Notes under the pieces: generated by a model
What the model was told of the DNA's origin: nothing
What the model saw: the letters and a program-made list of their open reading frames with translations, nothing else
The model's database searches: none
Position numbers and translations under genes: made by a program
Source: Enoplosus armatus
Taxonomy: Eukaryota > Chordata > Actinopteri > Centrarchiformes > Enoplosidae
Direction of reading: 5' to 3'
Length of the DNA: 64,000 bases
Assembly (NCBI RefSeq): GCF_043641665.1
Contig: NC_092193.1
Coordinates: 3,364,001-3,428,000 of the forward strand
Shown: in pieces, positions 55,393-64,000 of the stretch
Numbering within the stretch: the stretch's first letter is position 1
Layout of the letters: each line of letters starts with the position of its first letter

Positions 55393-57654
55393 CTCATTTC
55401 TTTAGTCTGTGTTTCATCCCTGTCACGGTCTAAATGCCTTTTCTACTCTAAGAATACACAAAAATATAAAATATACATACTTTCTTAGTATTGGCACAAG
55501 ACTTCAAGCTCAGTTTTGACCTTAAAAACCCTTTTCAGCGAACAGTAGTTTTTGCATGTGTTCAAACTCGCCATGCTGACACTTTCTGATTTTAAATCAC
55601 GTCTCCTGTTGCAACTTCCACAAATCCACGTGTCTCTCCATGTGCGTTTGGGCGTGTCTGTCAGACGAGAACACTCCCTGTTCGACTGAGAGCCGAGTAA
55701 CTAAACAGAGACACTGGATGAGTCATAAGGGTGTGTGTGTGTGTGCTTGAGTGTGTGAGTGTTCCCATCCATTCACCACAATAACACAGACCTCACAGGC
55801 CAGCGGCTCCGTGCCCAAACCCATCTATCCTGATGACAAGTAGTGTTTACATAGTGATGGTTACTTACAGACAGACAAGCGAGCAGTGAAGTTTGATCTA
55901 TGTTTTACACTCAGCAGCAGTAAAAGCTGTGATCCACAGTGGAGGAGCTGGCGACCCTCTCTTGATCTACTATTGAGTCTTGTTTCTCTCATCACTCTTA
56001 CTGCAAGTGGAAAAAAATGTCTGCCAGTGGAATGAGAAAATTTGTCACTGAAACAGTTTCAAGAGTTGTCATGAATAAAATCGCAGCGTTGAAATAAGTG
56101 AGACCATTCACTTTTGAGCTACAGGAGAAACTGAAGACGGATGGCAGCTGGAAGTAACGTTTTAGAACTTACTACAACAGTAATTGCTGTCAATTAAGGC
56201 TGAAATTCATAACTTTCTGGCCGATGCCCCCTCCACGTCTGAAAGAGGTGACTGAAGTAAAGTTTGAACCACAATAAAGGTGGCTGAAAGTTTGAGCCTG
56301 TGAGGTTACTGTTCGTAAATGTCTATCTAGCTGAATGAATATGTTGCTAATGTTGCTAAATGATAATGCTACTGACTTTTACTCTCTCACACAGCGTGCA
56401 AGGTAAGTATTCGCTGACATATCGGCGATGTTTGGCTTCATTAAATAACTGCAGCTCCTATTTAGTCATGACACCAGACAAACACAGACATGACTGCTTG
56501 TGCTTGGACCTGTTTTCTTCCTTCAGTTATTTTCACTGTGCGAATTCAGACATCTTTACGTCCTTTTGTCTTTGAGCAATTTCCCTCTTTCTCTCTCTTT
56601 TGGCTTGCGCTACTTTAAATATCTCTTTTTTCTACATCTGTTTCAGAGCATTGCATCAAAGCCAGTCATTTATAGCTTGAAGTCTGAAGCTAAAATACAT
56701 GCCAACCACTGAAATGCTCATGTTATGCTGTTAAATTTAAAGCATACATCTACAAAGAAAAACCATAAAAAGTGCTACTTCCTGCAACAGCTCTTGCTTG
56801 AAGAGACTTTATTCACAGTCAGAAAAGCGTCAAGTTGCTATACTTGGGCAAATACTCTGTCTGCCTAACATTTAGCCCGGATCTATTCTCCGTGAATTAT
56901 AACCACCTACTCCGTGATAAGAGATTCACACAGGGAATATCTGAATATTTTTCACCTAAAGTTTCATTAGTTCTTCCCGAATGTAACTACACTGAGAAAA
57001 GTTTTAAAACATGAAAAAAGCACATCTAGCCAGTACAGCCAGTGCAGGGAGATTACTGTGATTTAATGTTCTGTTGGGATCATCTCAGACAGAACCAAGG
57101 CCAAGACTCGATGAAATGCTAAGCAAAAGCCTTACAATTCATAGCAACCGGAAACCAGGAGAGACGGGATGCTCTCCTCTAAATCTCAAACTGCTCCCAA
57201 GCTGGGGAGCAGGATTTAGGCTGATAGATGAGAAGGTTGTTCCATTGCCCTCTTGTGTAGTTCAGTTTTGAACAAAGATCTGGGGACTTATTGGAAGAAC
57301 GTTTTGGAAATAAATCATAATGAAAAAACTAAAATTATCTCACTCTGCACTCTGCCAGCAGATATTTTCACTTGTTTGTACAAAAAAAAAAAAGAAAGAC
57401 ACTTGGATATTTTTTCTTTCACTGTGCGAGGACATTAGGTACAGAACATATTGATCTGATGTTATTACTTCTCATTACAGAGCTTATTTTACCTCGCAAG
57501 CTGTGACAAGACCGATAGCAAGACATGAGAAATAGAAAAGACAGAATCATGCTGTCATTTCAAGTCATGTAATTGTCACAGTTAAACGACTCTGGCAGCT
57601 GTGACACTTTGAAATCACAGGTCAGGACTTTAATACTCGGCAGTCAGAAGAAAA
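55393..57654. other. No gene recognised
   Basis: About 2.2 kb of unique AT-rich DNA with a short GT run (about 55731-55745) and a poly(A) run near 57381. No credible frame. Confidence 0.45.
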
Positions 57655-57830
57655 AGACAGTCCCAGCTCGTGGCCCGCGGCGCTCCCTCAGAGTTCACAG
57701 AGGGCGTAATAAAGGAAATTATACTAATAACTGGCGGGAGGATATGCATAGCGGGTTATGTAATTGTACTCTATATCAATCAATAAAGTCTTGACCTGGG
57801 AAATGAGCCCAGCATTAAGTCTGGGAGTCT
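57655..57830. other. Candidate conserved non-coding element
   Basis: Repeat-free block moving from CpG-rich ('CGTGGCCCGCGGCGCTCCCT') to AT-core words: 'GGCGTAATAAAGGAAATTAT', GATATGCATA at 57741-57750 (octamer/POU-like ATGCAT palindrome) and TATCAATCAATAAA at 57774-57787 (PBX/HOX-like). Spacing is compact and no frame is open throughout. Confidence 0.45.
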
Positions 57831-58769
57831 GTTCCTTGGCACCTGCTGTGAGCGCTGAAATGAAAATCAGCATGCAGTGAAGGGGGGAAAGGGAAGAACT
57901 GCAGCAGTGCAGAGGGTCCGTGCATGTTTAATATGCTGACTGACAGGACCGCAGTGTGTGAAAAGCATGATGGGGAGGGGGCAGTCATAATAGATATTGT
58001 CATATTTCTGCAAAATTTGTTGTTCGCCACAAACTGTGAAAATAGAACCTACACCAAATAGCAATCAATAAAGCAGTTGTATAATCAGAGAACTCATATG
58101 TGCACTGATTTCATTATACAGATCCCACGGCCCCCAGTGACAACAGGTTATTATATTACACATTAGCAGCTGGATACTTAATTAGTATACTGAATTGTAC
58201 TTGCCCCTTTAGGTACATGATACACCAGGGGATGTATAAGTTGCTAAGTGGAAAGTCAGCACATCAGAAAAGCACTTCAGAGATGGAAAACACTGAACAT
58301 AAACACGTCAGACAGACAACGCTTGTGTTTTTGGTGTTTTCTTTGTGTTGCCTGAGAGCAGCAAATGACTGAAAGGTGTTTACACGCACAGTAATTAGAT
58401 AAATAAAGCAAATATGGATAATTAATGCTTTCATTTCATATACCATCAGTCATGTTGGAGTGTGTGGCAAACCCCGCATGGTGTGCAGATAAAGTAAAAA
58501 CGAAATGACAGCAGTTAAATACTCAGTAGCAGTAAAATAAAGTACAACTGCAGCATTTCACCACACCGAATGTCTTTTTAGCTTCTCCCTCCGGTTCATG
58601 AAGGTTTTTACATTTATTGTTTCTCTTTGTTTTTATTGTCCTCTATCTATTTTATTGTTTTTTATTTTATTGTTCCCCTTCTACATATTTTTTTCTTTTT
58701 GTGTTCATTAGTCTCCCATTGTTTTACTGCTTATATTTCCACAGTCGTATTATTACCTTGTCAGTCACC
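57831..58769. other. No gene recognised
   Basis: AT-rich; T-rich repeats such as TTTTATTG units occur at about 58640-58680. Confidence 0.4.
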
Positions 58770-58842
58770 TGTAAAGCACTTTGAACTGAACTAACCTTTG
58801 CAAAAGCTTCTAAACAAATACGGTTTGATTAATTGAATGATT
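58770..58842 (+). mobile_element. Retrotransposon-type 3' tail fragment
   Basis: 'GTAAAGCACTTTGAACTGAA', then 'GCAAAAGCTTCTAAACAAAT' and 'ACGGTTTGATTAATTGAATG'. This matches a common fish tail ending ('taaagcactttg .. aagtgctatacaaataaagtttgattgattga') with substitutions. Its 5' limit is unclear; the T-rich DNA upstream may belong to it. Confidence 0.6.
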
Positions 58843-58894
58843 TTTACATTCTCTCTTTTAGGCATTCAGTTTAAAGTGGCGCACAGGCATTTTC

Positions 58895-59065
58895 AGTTAT
58901 TCTGGTTGATTAGAGCGGCTCTTAGGATGAAGGTAGCCAAAGCTGTGCTGAGAATTATGTGCGGTTGTCAAACATAATTAACCAATTAGCATGTTAAAGG
59001 TGATGGTTGTCCTGCCCCAGGACAGCGAGGGAGAGAGAGGCAACACAGTCCTGAGAAAAAGCCCG
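58895..59065. other. Candidate conserved non-coding element
   Basis: Repeat-free block with 'TGGTTGATTAGAGCGGCTCT', 'CAAACATAATTAACCAATTA' (overlapping TAATTA and CAATTAG words) and 'GCATGTTAAAGGTGATGG'. An everted repeat at 59008-59024 lies inside it. Confidence 0.4.
59008..59024. promoter_or_regulatory. Perfect 7-bp inverted repeat TGTCCTG..CAGGACA
   Basis: TGTCCTG, CCC, CAGGACA. The half-site AGGACA/TGTCCT is shared by steroid-receptor elements, but here the halves are everted rather than in the usual inverted order. The right part, GGACAGCG, equals a REST half-site core; the left REST half is not convincing. Confidence 0.3.
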
Positions 59066-59269
59066 TAGGGGTGGAAAGTGGACATTTTGGGGCTTGTTTG
59101 CTTGACTCCGCCTATCACACTCAGCCATGGTAGCTCCTTCTAGACTGTGGCGAAACACAAACATTTGGATGTTGTGGCTTTAATAACTGACTAAAGTGGC
59201 AGCAGGCAGGCTTCAAAACGTCCCTTCAAAAACCTGTCAGCTGTCAAACGCCACGTCCATATTTTTCTA

Positions 59270-59375
59270 AAATCCACACGATTCAGTGGGAACGGCTGTT
59301 TGCAGGGATTGAATCTGTAACCTTTAGGGTACAGTGAAGTCTCTCCCCGTAACCACGAGGCCAACTGGTCTCCAA
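59270..59375 (-). mobile_element. tRNA-like SINE head fragment
   Basis: On the minus strand, TGGCCTCGTGGT (59352-59363) fits the RNA polymerase III A box, and AGATTCAATCCC (59305-59316) fits the B box. The spacing is within the tRNA range. No acceptor stem or full cloverleaf is seen, and there is no clear poly(A) or tail, so this is a tRNA-derived SINE relic rather than a tRNA gene. Confidence 0.5.
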
Positions 59376-59589
59376 CTAACATTCAGATACTTCAGCCAGA
59401 AAGGTTGAAAAAGGTCAAAGCTGAGAGGCCCGATCAAAATGATTGTCATAGGTTTGCAGGGAGAAATCTTTCACTTCTTTATAGGTCAGTGAAGTGTTTC
59501 TTTTAAAGGGCAGAAGTGTATGTCTTTTCTCTCTTCTTTCCTTCAAGTACCCAACTCACTTTTCTGATCTCTGTGACACATAAAGCAGC

Positions 59590-60300
59590 GTTAAAAGTTT
59601 CAGCCTCATGAACCGCCGGCCCAGTTTAAACTTCGTGCCGGCCGGAGTCTTTGGGAGCCGATGGCGTGGAGATACGAGCGGTGCTTCGGTGGAATGAGCC
59701 ACAACGCCACCATTACACAAACTGTAATAATCTCTCCATCAAATAAAAGGGAGGGAAAAAAAATCTAATAAGCATATTAATGATGAGAGAAGAGTGATTT
59801 TTAATCACAGATAAGGCTTTTATCTGCCTTTTGTGGCGATAAATCTATTCCACACTTTAGCCTGTCTGAAAGATATTACAAACTAAAAGTGGGGAAAAAA
59901 TGTCAGTTCATTATGAAAACATTAACTCCAAATCCATTTGTTTTCCAGGCTAAAAGGGGTCCGGAGCGGAATACTAATCCAATCTGCTCTGTGTAATGAA
60001 ATCATTAATATAAATTTAATAAAATGTGTGGGTTATCCTTTTAATGTTTTTTCTTATTATATCAGGCCACTTTTCCCCCATCGCCATACAAAGAAGGCCC
60101 TGAGAGTCAATTCTGTAATTAAGACACATTAACACATAACACCTAACAGACTGGCTCAATTACCACAACGGCTATTAAATTATATTGGAGCGAGAGGCAG
60201 TGGAAACGGCGGTGTTCTTTATGGAAACTGCTATCTGCATATTTCCATAACTGAGAGCCTTTATGAACTTATAAAAAGCCGCCAGGAAGGAGGGACTCAT
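59590..60300. other. Candidate conserved non-coding element (best in window)
   Basis: About 700 bp without simple repeats or recognised transposon sequence, flanked by GC-rich ends ('CCGGCCCAGTTTAAACTTCG' on the left, 'GGCAGTGGAAACGGCGGTGT' on the right). Inside are dense AT-core words: GCATATTAAT (59772-59781, POU-like), two abutting inverted repeats with paired GATA cores (59794-59826), TAATCC (59975-59980, OTX/PITX-like), 'AATCATTAATATAAATTTAA' and TAATTA (60116-60121). No frame stays open across it. The texture is what one sees in deeply conserved vertebrate enhancers. Conservation itself is not testable here. Confidence 0.55.
59794..59826. promoter_or_regulatory. Two abutting perfect inverted repeats with paired GATA cores
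   Basis: GTGATT-TTT-AATCAC (59794-59808) is immediately followed by CAGATAA-GGCTT-TTATCTG (59808-59826); they share the C at 59808. The second contains two GATA-factor cores in opposite orientation. Both arms are perfect, which is unlikely for neighbouring palindromes by chance. This suggests binding by symmetric or dimeric factors. Confidence 0.5.
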
Positions 60301-60864
60301 ATTTTCACACTAGAAGGTGTTCGAATGGCTGCGTTGAACTCAGCAACATCATTTATTTGTTGTCTTTCAGCGTGATGTGGACTCGTGATATGAAGATTTA
60401 TCTGAAGTAGAGGGAGTTTATTCGGTGGATTGGAATGAATAAAGCGAATTCAGCCACTGGTACAGAGACACACTACCTCACAGCGAGACGACAGGACTTG
60501 ACATTCAGTGAAGGATGTGCGACATAAAGCAGACTATTCAAATCCCTTTACATACAATATAAACATTCAGCCTGCTGTCTCCTCCAGGCAGCAGAGCTAC
60601 ACTTTCAATTCAACTGTGGTGGGGTGACGGTGGTCCAGCAGTGCCATGAAGTATTACAACGAGAATGTTAAAATGCACTTAAAATGAAATGTTTATGGCA
60701 GAGAGTTTCCCTGAAACATTCACGCTGCTGTAATTCAGGGTTTTAAGCATATTTGAGAAACCTCAGACGTGGTGTCCACACAGTCAGGAGTGTGGATATG
60801 TTTAAGTCATTAAGTCATTACTTCACATTTATAGAAAGCCTTCGGTGATCCTTTTCCTGTGCTG

Positions 60865-60883
60865 TGGCGCCCCCTGTTGGATG
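60865..60883 (-). promoter_or_regulatory. CTCF-like motif (minus strand)
   Basis: The plus strand reads TGGCGCCCCCTGTTGGATG, which on the minus strand is CATCCAACAGGGGGCGCCA. It matches about 16 of 19 positions of the consensus TGGCCACCAGGGGGCGCTA, including the full AGGGGGCGC core. CTCF acts as an insulator and loop anchor. Sequence match only. Note that 'gcgccccctg'-like words also occur in some fish repeats. Confidence 0.55.
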
Positions 60884-60892
60884 ACTTTGTTA

Positions 60893-60985
60893 CTGTGGCG
60901 TACAGCAGTGGCTCCTAACCACTGACTTTGGCTTGTGACCCCTAAAACCAAAGCAAGGTCTTGTTACAAACCTGACTGATTGATA
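60893..60985 (+). mobile_element. Possible hAT-type or SINE repeat end
   Basis: 'CAGTGGCTCCTAACCACTGA' then 'CTTTGGCTTGTGACCCCTAA' resembles common repeats beginning 'cagtggttcccaacc .. ggcttgtgacccc'. It is a short, diverged fragment with its other end not found. Confidence 0.45.
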
Positions 60986-61582
60986 TGATATGTATGTGTT
61001 TTTATCCTTGCGTGTTTTTAGAGTCTTGAAGAAGTAAAATCATTCACAAGGAAAAAGGCGGTGCCAGTCTAATTCCATAATAAGTATAATGAAAGTATCA
61101 CCCAGTTCTTCTCACCAGATATAAGTTAAGTACATGATTGTTCGCCAGATTCAAAATTGTCGAAAGTGTGCCGAAAAGTTTTCCAAAACTTTTCAAGCTT
61201 ATTTTTTGAAAAGTAGCTTTTCGTTTCTAAAGCAAAGCAAGAAGTCACCCATTCAGTCTCTGAGGAAATTCAACAGCATTCTTCTATTCCCCCCATGAAC
61301 AGGTTATTGTTTTGCTTCTAACAAGTTAAAGTTAATGGAAGATGTTTCACTTCTCGACGTCACTAATGGATAAACATTCAGAAGGCATAGTTTTGGGTTA
61401 ATGGGAACATTTTAACCAATAACTAAACAAATCAAGCTCCTGCTACCAAAAGGAACTTTATTTGATGTATTTTCACAATAGGTTTGAAATGTTTTTTCAA
61501 CTACTGTACTGTAAGTACATTATGTAATGTTAAGGAGTAACAATACAGCAGGGTTTATGGCTCTGAGCACATTACCATCTAA
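60986..61582. other. No gene or repeat recognised
   Basis: AT-rich unique sequence between the two CTCF-like sites. Confidence 0.5.
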
Positions 61583-61601
61583 TGGCCATAAGAGGGCAGC
61601 A
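61583..61601 (+). promoter_or_regulatory. CTCF-like motif (plus strand)
   Basis: TGGCCATAAGAGGGCAGCA fits the CTCF consensus with permitted variants (CCANNAGAGGGCAGC). Together with the minus-strand site about 700 bp to the left it forms a divergent pair. Confidence 0.55.
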
Positions 61602-62548
61602 CTAAACCATGATATAAGAAATTCATTAAGGTGTACTGTGAATCCTATACCACTACATTAAATATGTACAGCACATTAATTGTATACCAATAATATCCAT
61701 CTTTGTGATTTAAAACTCTCAGTTAACTCAGTTACAGTAATCCTAAATGAATGTATAGTAAATCACTGAAGTAACCTACGACCACACTGTAGAGTATCTG
61801 CTTTGTTTCTGTGAAGTGCAAAGACTCTGCAGGGAGAGACCTAATTATCACGTCCATGTATTTTAACAATCTTGAGTCACAGAAATGGAAACCCATCAAG
61901 TGATTCACAAGCCATACATCAAGATATCGCATATTGTTTCTGGAAGAGTCCTGAAACGCGACGTTGCTGTGGAAGTGTGACAGGTCATCTCACCCCGCTG
62001 GCTTAAAAAAGGGAGTTCAGATTCAACACGAGGATAAATCAGATTGTTAGGACAGATATTTTCTGTGTTCTTCATCAGGGGGATGTTGTGTGGCTCTGGG
62101 TGCTGGCTGTGTTTCAGCTCCCACGTTAGCCTCATCCATCTGTAGGCTTTAAATCATCCACAGACAGATAAACTCTTTAACTAATGAACTGCAAACACAT
62201 TGGACTAAAATACAACAGAGCAACTGAATTTCCTGACTGGCCCCTAAATGGTTTTCCCTCACACAACACAGATGGCATTCCTGTACATTTCTACAACATT
62301 ACTACTCCTGCAACCTTAAAGACAATGTCCCTGATTACATTATGATGACCAAAAATCCCCACATTTCATCCCAGCTCAGCGTCAACAGGGACCTATGGAA
62401 GAAAAGTGGGGGTCATTTTTGGGTGTCACAAGAAAACCAGGGAGTGTTTTTTTAAAGTATCTGAAAAATCTAAAATTCATAACAAGCACTTTGCAGTAGC
62501 AAAATCAGGAATCAATATGCAATATTTTTAAAAGCACCTGTATAGCAT

Positions 62549-62551
<3 letters not shown>
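61602..62551. other. No gene or repeat recognised
   Basis: AT-rich unique sequence with short frames only. Confidence 0.5.

Positions 62552-62586
<35 letters not shown>
62552..62586 (+). repeat. (CA)n microsatellite
   Basis: About 17 CA units. Confidence 0.95.
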
Positions 62587-62588
<2 letters not shown>

Positions 62589-62788
62589 TTCCTGGGTGAC
62601 TGCATTAACTGCACATGGTACTGCTGTGAGATGATTGTATTTCAAGTGACAGGCCTCATTGCCTCATTGCTGCAGTAAAAAGGCAGCATCATAAATCATC
62701 TTGACTGAGTGATGACAACATATTTTCTGGGAGAAAATCAGGAAAATTAAAGTTGTGTAGTAGTGAAATTTGTTGAGGACATATGGAA

Positions 62789-62790
<2 letters not shown>

Positions 62791-62826
<36 letters not shown>
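62791..62826 (+). repeat. Compound (TG)n(AG)n microsatellite
   Basis: Four TG units pass directly into about 14 AG units. Confidence 0.95.
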
Positions 62827-62829
<3 letters not shown>

Positions 62830-62924
62830 GGAGAATAACTGGTCAAAATAACAATATCATCAAGAAATATTTTATGTAAATAACGAAATGAAAACAGAAA
62901 TAATGTCAAAACTTGCAATAAAAA

Positions 62925-62954
62925 AGAAAGAAAGAAATGAAGAAAGAAAGAAGG
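62925..62954 (+). repeat. (GAAA)n purine tract
   Basis: Imperfect GAAA/AAAG units. Confidence 0.85.
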
Positions 62955-63114
62955 TAGCTGTGTAACATAATTGTGATGCAAATATTTTTTCTTGGAACAA
63001 TAAGGACAAATAAAAGTACATGAAATAGGCCATGACTCAAAGGTGGTGTATATAGCTATCACAAGAAACGGTCAATGCATGAGAGGGTCCACCTGCAATA
63101 CTAAAAAAAAAAAG

Positions 63115-63370
63115 CTACACCAGTTGTCGATATTTGCGCCAGTGCCTGGAAGCCTTGTGCTGTGTCTGTCAGCTTCTGTTTGAAAGGTGGACTGATGGCT
63201 CAGCTAAATGGCTCTAATTTACGAGTTCAGGGTCTCAGGTGGGCTGTAAGTTAACAATTGTCTGGCCGGCTGGGGACAACACACTGGCTGTCTGGCCTGG
63301 GTGCCAGCCAAATGCTATTCATCACACACTCCCGTAGAGAAACACACATTCTCCTCCAGCCGACCTCCCC
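63115..63370. other. Candidate conserved non-coding element
   Basis: Repeat-free, balanced-composition block between microsatellites: 'GTTGTCGATATTTGCGCCAG', 'GGCTCTAATTTACGAG', 'GTTAACAATTGTCTGGCCGG' and 'GCCAGCCAAATGCTATTCAT'. It contains a HpaI-type GTTAAC and an ACAATTG SOX-like core. Weak to moderate evidence. Confidence 0.35.
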
Positions 63371-63413
63371 ACTGTAAATCTACCGGATGCTAAAGGCATC
63401 CAGAAGCAGCTCT

Positions 63414-63442
63414 TGTGTGCGTGTGTGTGTGTGTGTGTGTGT
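63414..63442 (+). repeat. (GT)n microsatellite
   Basis: About 14 GT units, with a GGGGGT step after it. Confidence 0.95.
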
Positions 63443-64000
63443 CTGGGGGTGTGTGTGAGTAGACTGTATATCTCAATATGTGTGTCAGGAAAGCTCTGTC
63501 TCTATTTATGTTATTTTACCCTCCATGATGCGTTTAATGCGTACGTTTCAGCCTGGTCATGGTTCACACAAGCCGGTAAGAAGATTCAGAGCCAAAATAA
63601 AAAGCGAGTGTCTTTATTTATAGCCCATATACTTTAAATCACACAGTTCATCTCAAATCGTACATATGAATTCATTGTTTGTGTTTGAGAAATTTGTTGT
63701 CACCAAGACAACCTGAGGAGAATGTTCTCAGCATGGGAATCAAGCATCGGCCTGACTTTGATTTGTTACTCACCTTAAAGAATGATAGAATTTGACAGTT
63801 TAAGTTTTTTTTGTTTGTGTTTTTGTAGAAACACACTTGTCCCCCATACAGGTCATTCTTACAAAAGCTAGGTATTGTTCAGACCAGCTATAGTTTCATT
63901 TCTCATCCATATAGTTTACAAAAAAGATTACTCTTTGACACGAGACGTCTCGACTTTTCCATTTGAGATAATTCCACAAAGAAAAACTCAATATGTTAGT
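63443..64000. other. No gene or repeat recognised
   Basis: AT-rich unique sequence to the window end. Confidence 0.5.

Noticed and set aside
56310..56345. Resemblance to mature miR-9 (TATCTAGCTG..ATGA)
   Set aside because: The seed CTTTGGT is missing and no complementary arm follows, so no miR-9 hairpin is possible.
1..64000. CRISPR arrays, bacterial operons, phage or integrative elements
   Set aside because: No regularly spaced direct repeats with unique spacers, no ribosome-binding-site-linked gene rows; the sequence is plainly vertebrate.

Overview
The window looks like a stretch of ray-finned fish nuclear DNA, probably from a percomorph (spiny-rayed) teleost. Three things suggest this. 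Long (CA)n/(GT)n, (GA)n and (TA)n microsatellites recur every few kilobases. There is a decayed Tc1/mariner transposase. Several dispersed repeats have ends I recognise from memory as common teleost families; some occur more than once here and can be aligned to each other. No database was searched, so the family assignments are recollection plus in-window comparison.

I find no protein-coding gene that I can support. The open frames present are short, mostly fall in low-complexity DNA or in presumed non-coding blocks, and resemble no known domain, apart from the Tc1 relic near 6.0-6.4 kb. The best reading is intergenic or deep-intronic DNA, the kind of gene-poor territory that in vertebrates often surrounds developmental regulators. 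Two splice-bounded segments (19129-19262 and 44896-44932) are listed only as low-confidence exon candidates.

Layout. 0-13.4 kb is mostly repeats: a foldback element (1.3-1.8 kb), interspersed-repeat fragments (3.4, 4.8, 7.3, 10.5 and 13.1 kb), the Tc1 relic and microsatellites. One GC-richer block at 7.88-8.28 kb holds a DR1-like site. 13.9-15.2 kb has two low-repeat blocks that look like conserved non-coding elements (CNEs), with a G-rich tract. 18-30 kb alternates CNE-like blocks (18.1, 21.4, 22.5, 25.8, 28.1-28.7, 29.3 kb) with repeats, including a (TA)28 tract and a degenerate array of roughly 130-bp units. 30-44 kb contains more repeat copies, a G26 run, CNE-like blocks (34.5, 37.9, 38.3 kb) and a polypyrimidine tract of about 425 bp. 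44-60 kb has a palindrome plus DR1 pair at 44.9 kb and CNE-like blocks at 46.0, 48.2, 52.4, 54.6, 57.7 and 58.9 kb. The strongest block lies at 59.6-60.3 kb and contains two abutting perfect inverted repeats. 60.8-61.6 kb carries two CTCF-like motifs in divergent orientation, and the window ends in microsatellites and one more CNE-like block.

No operon or pathway can be described. If the regulatory reading is right, the CNE-like blocks would act as enhancers for a gene outside the window, with the CTCF-like sites organising contacts. Both statements are inference.
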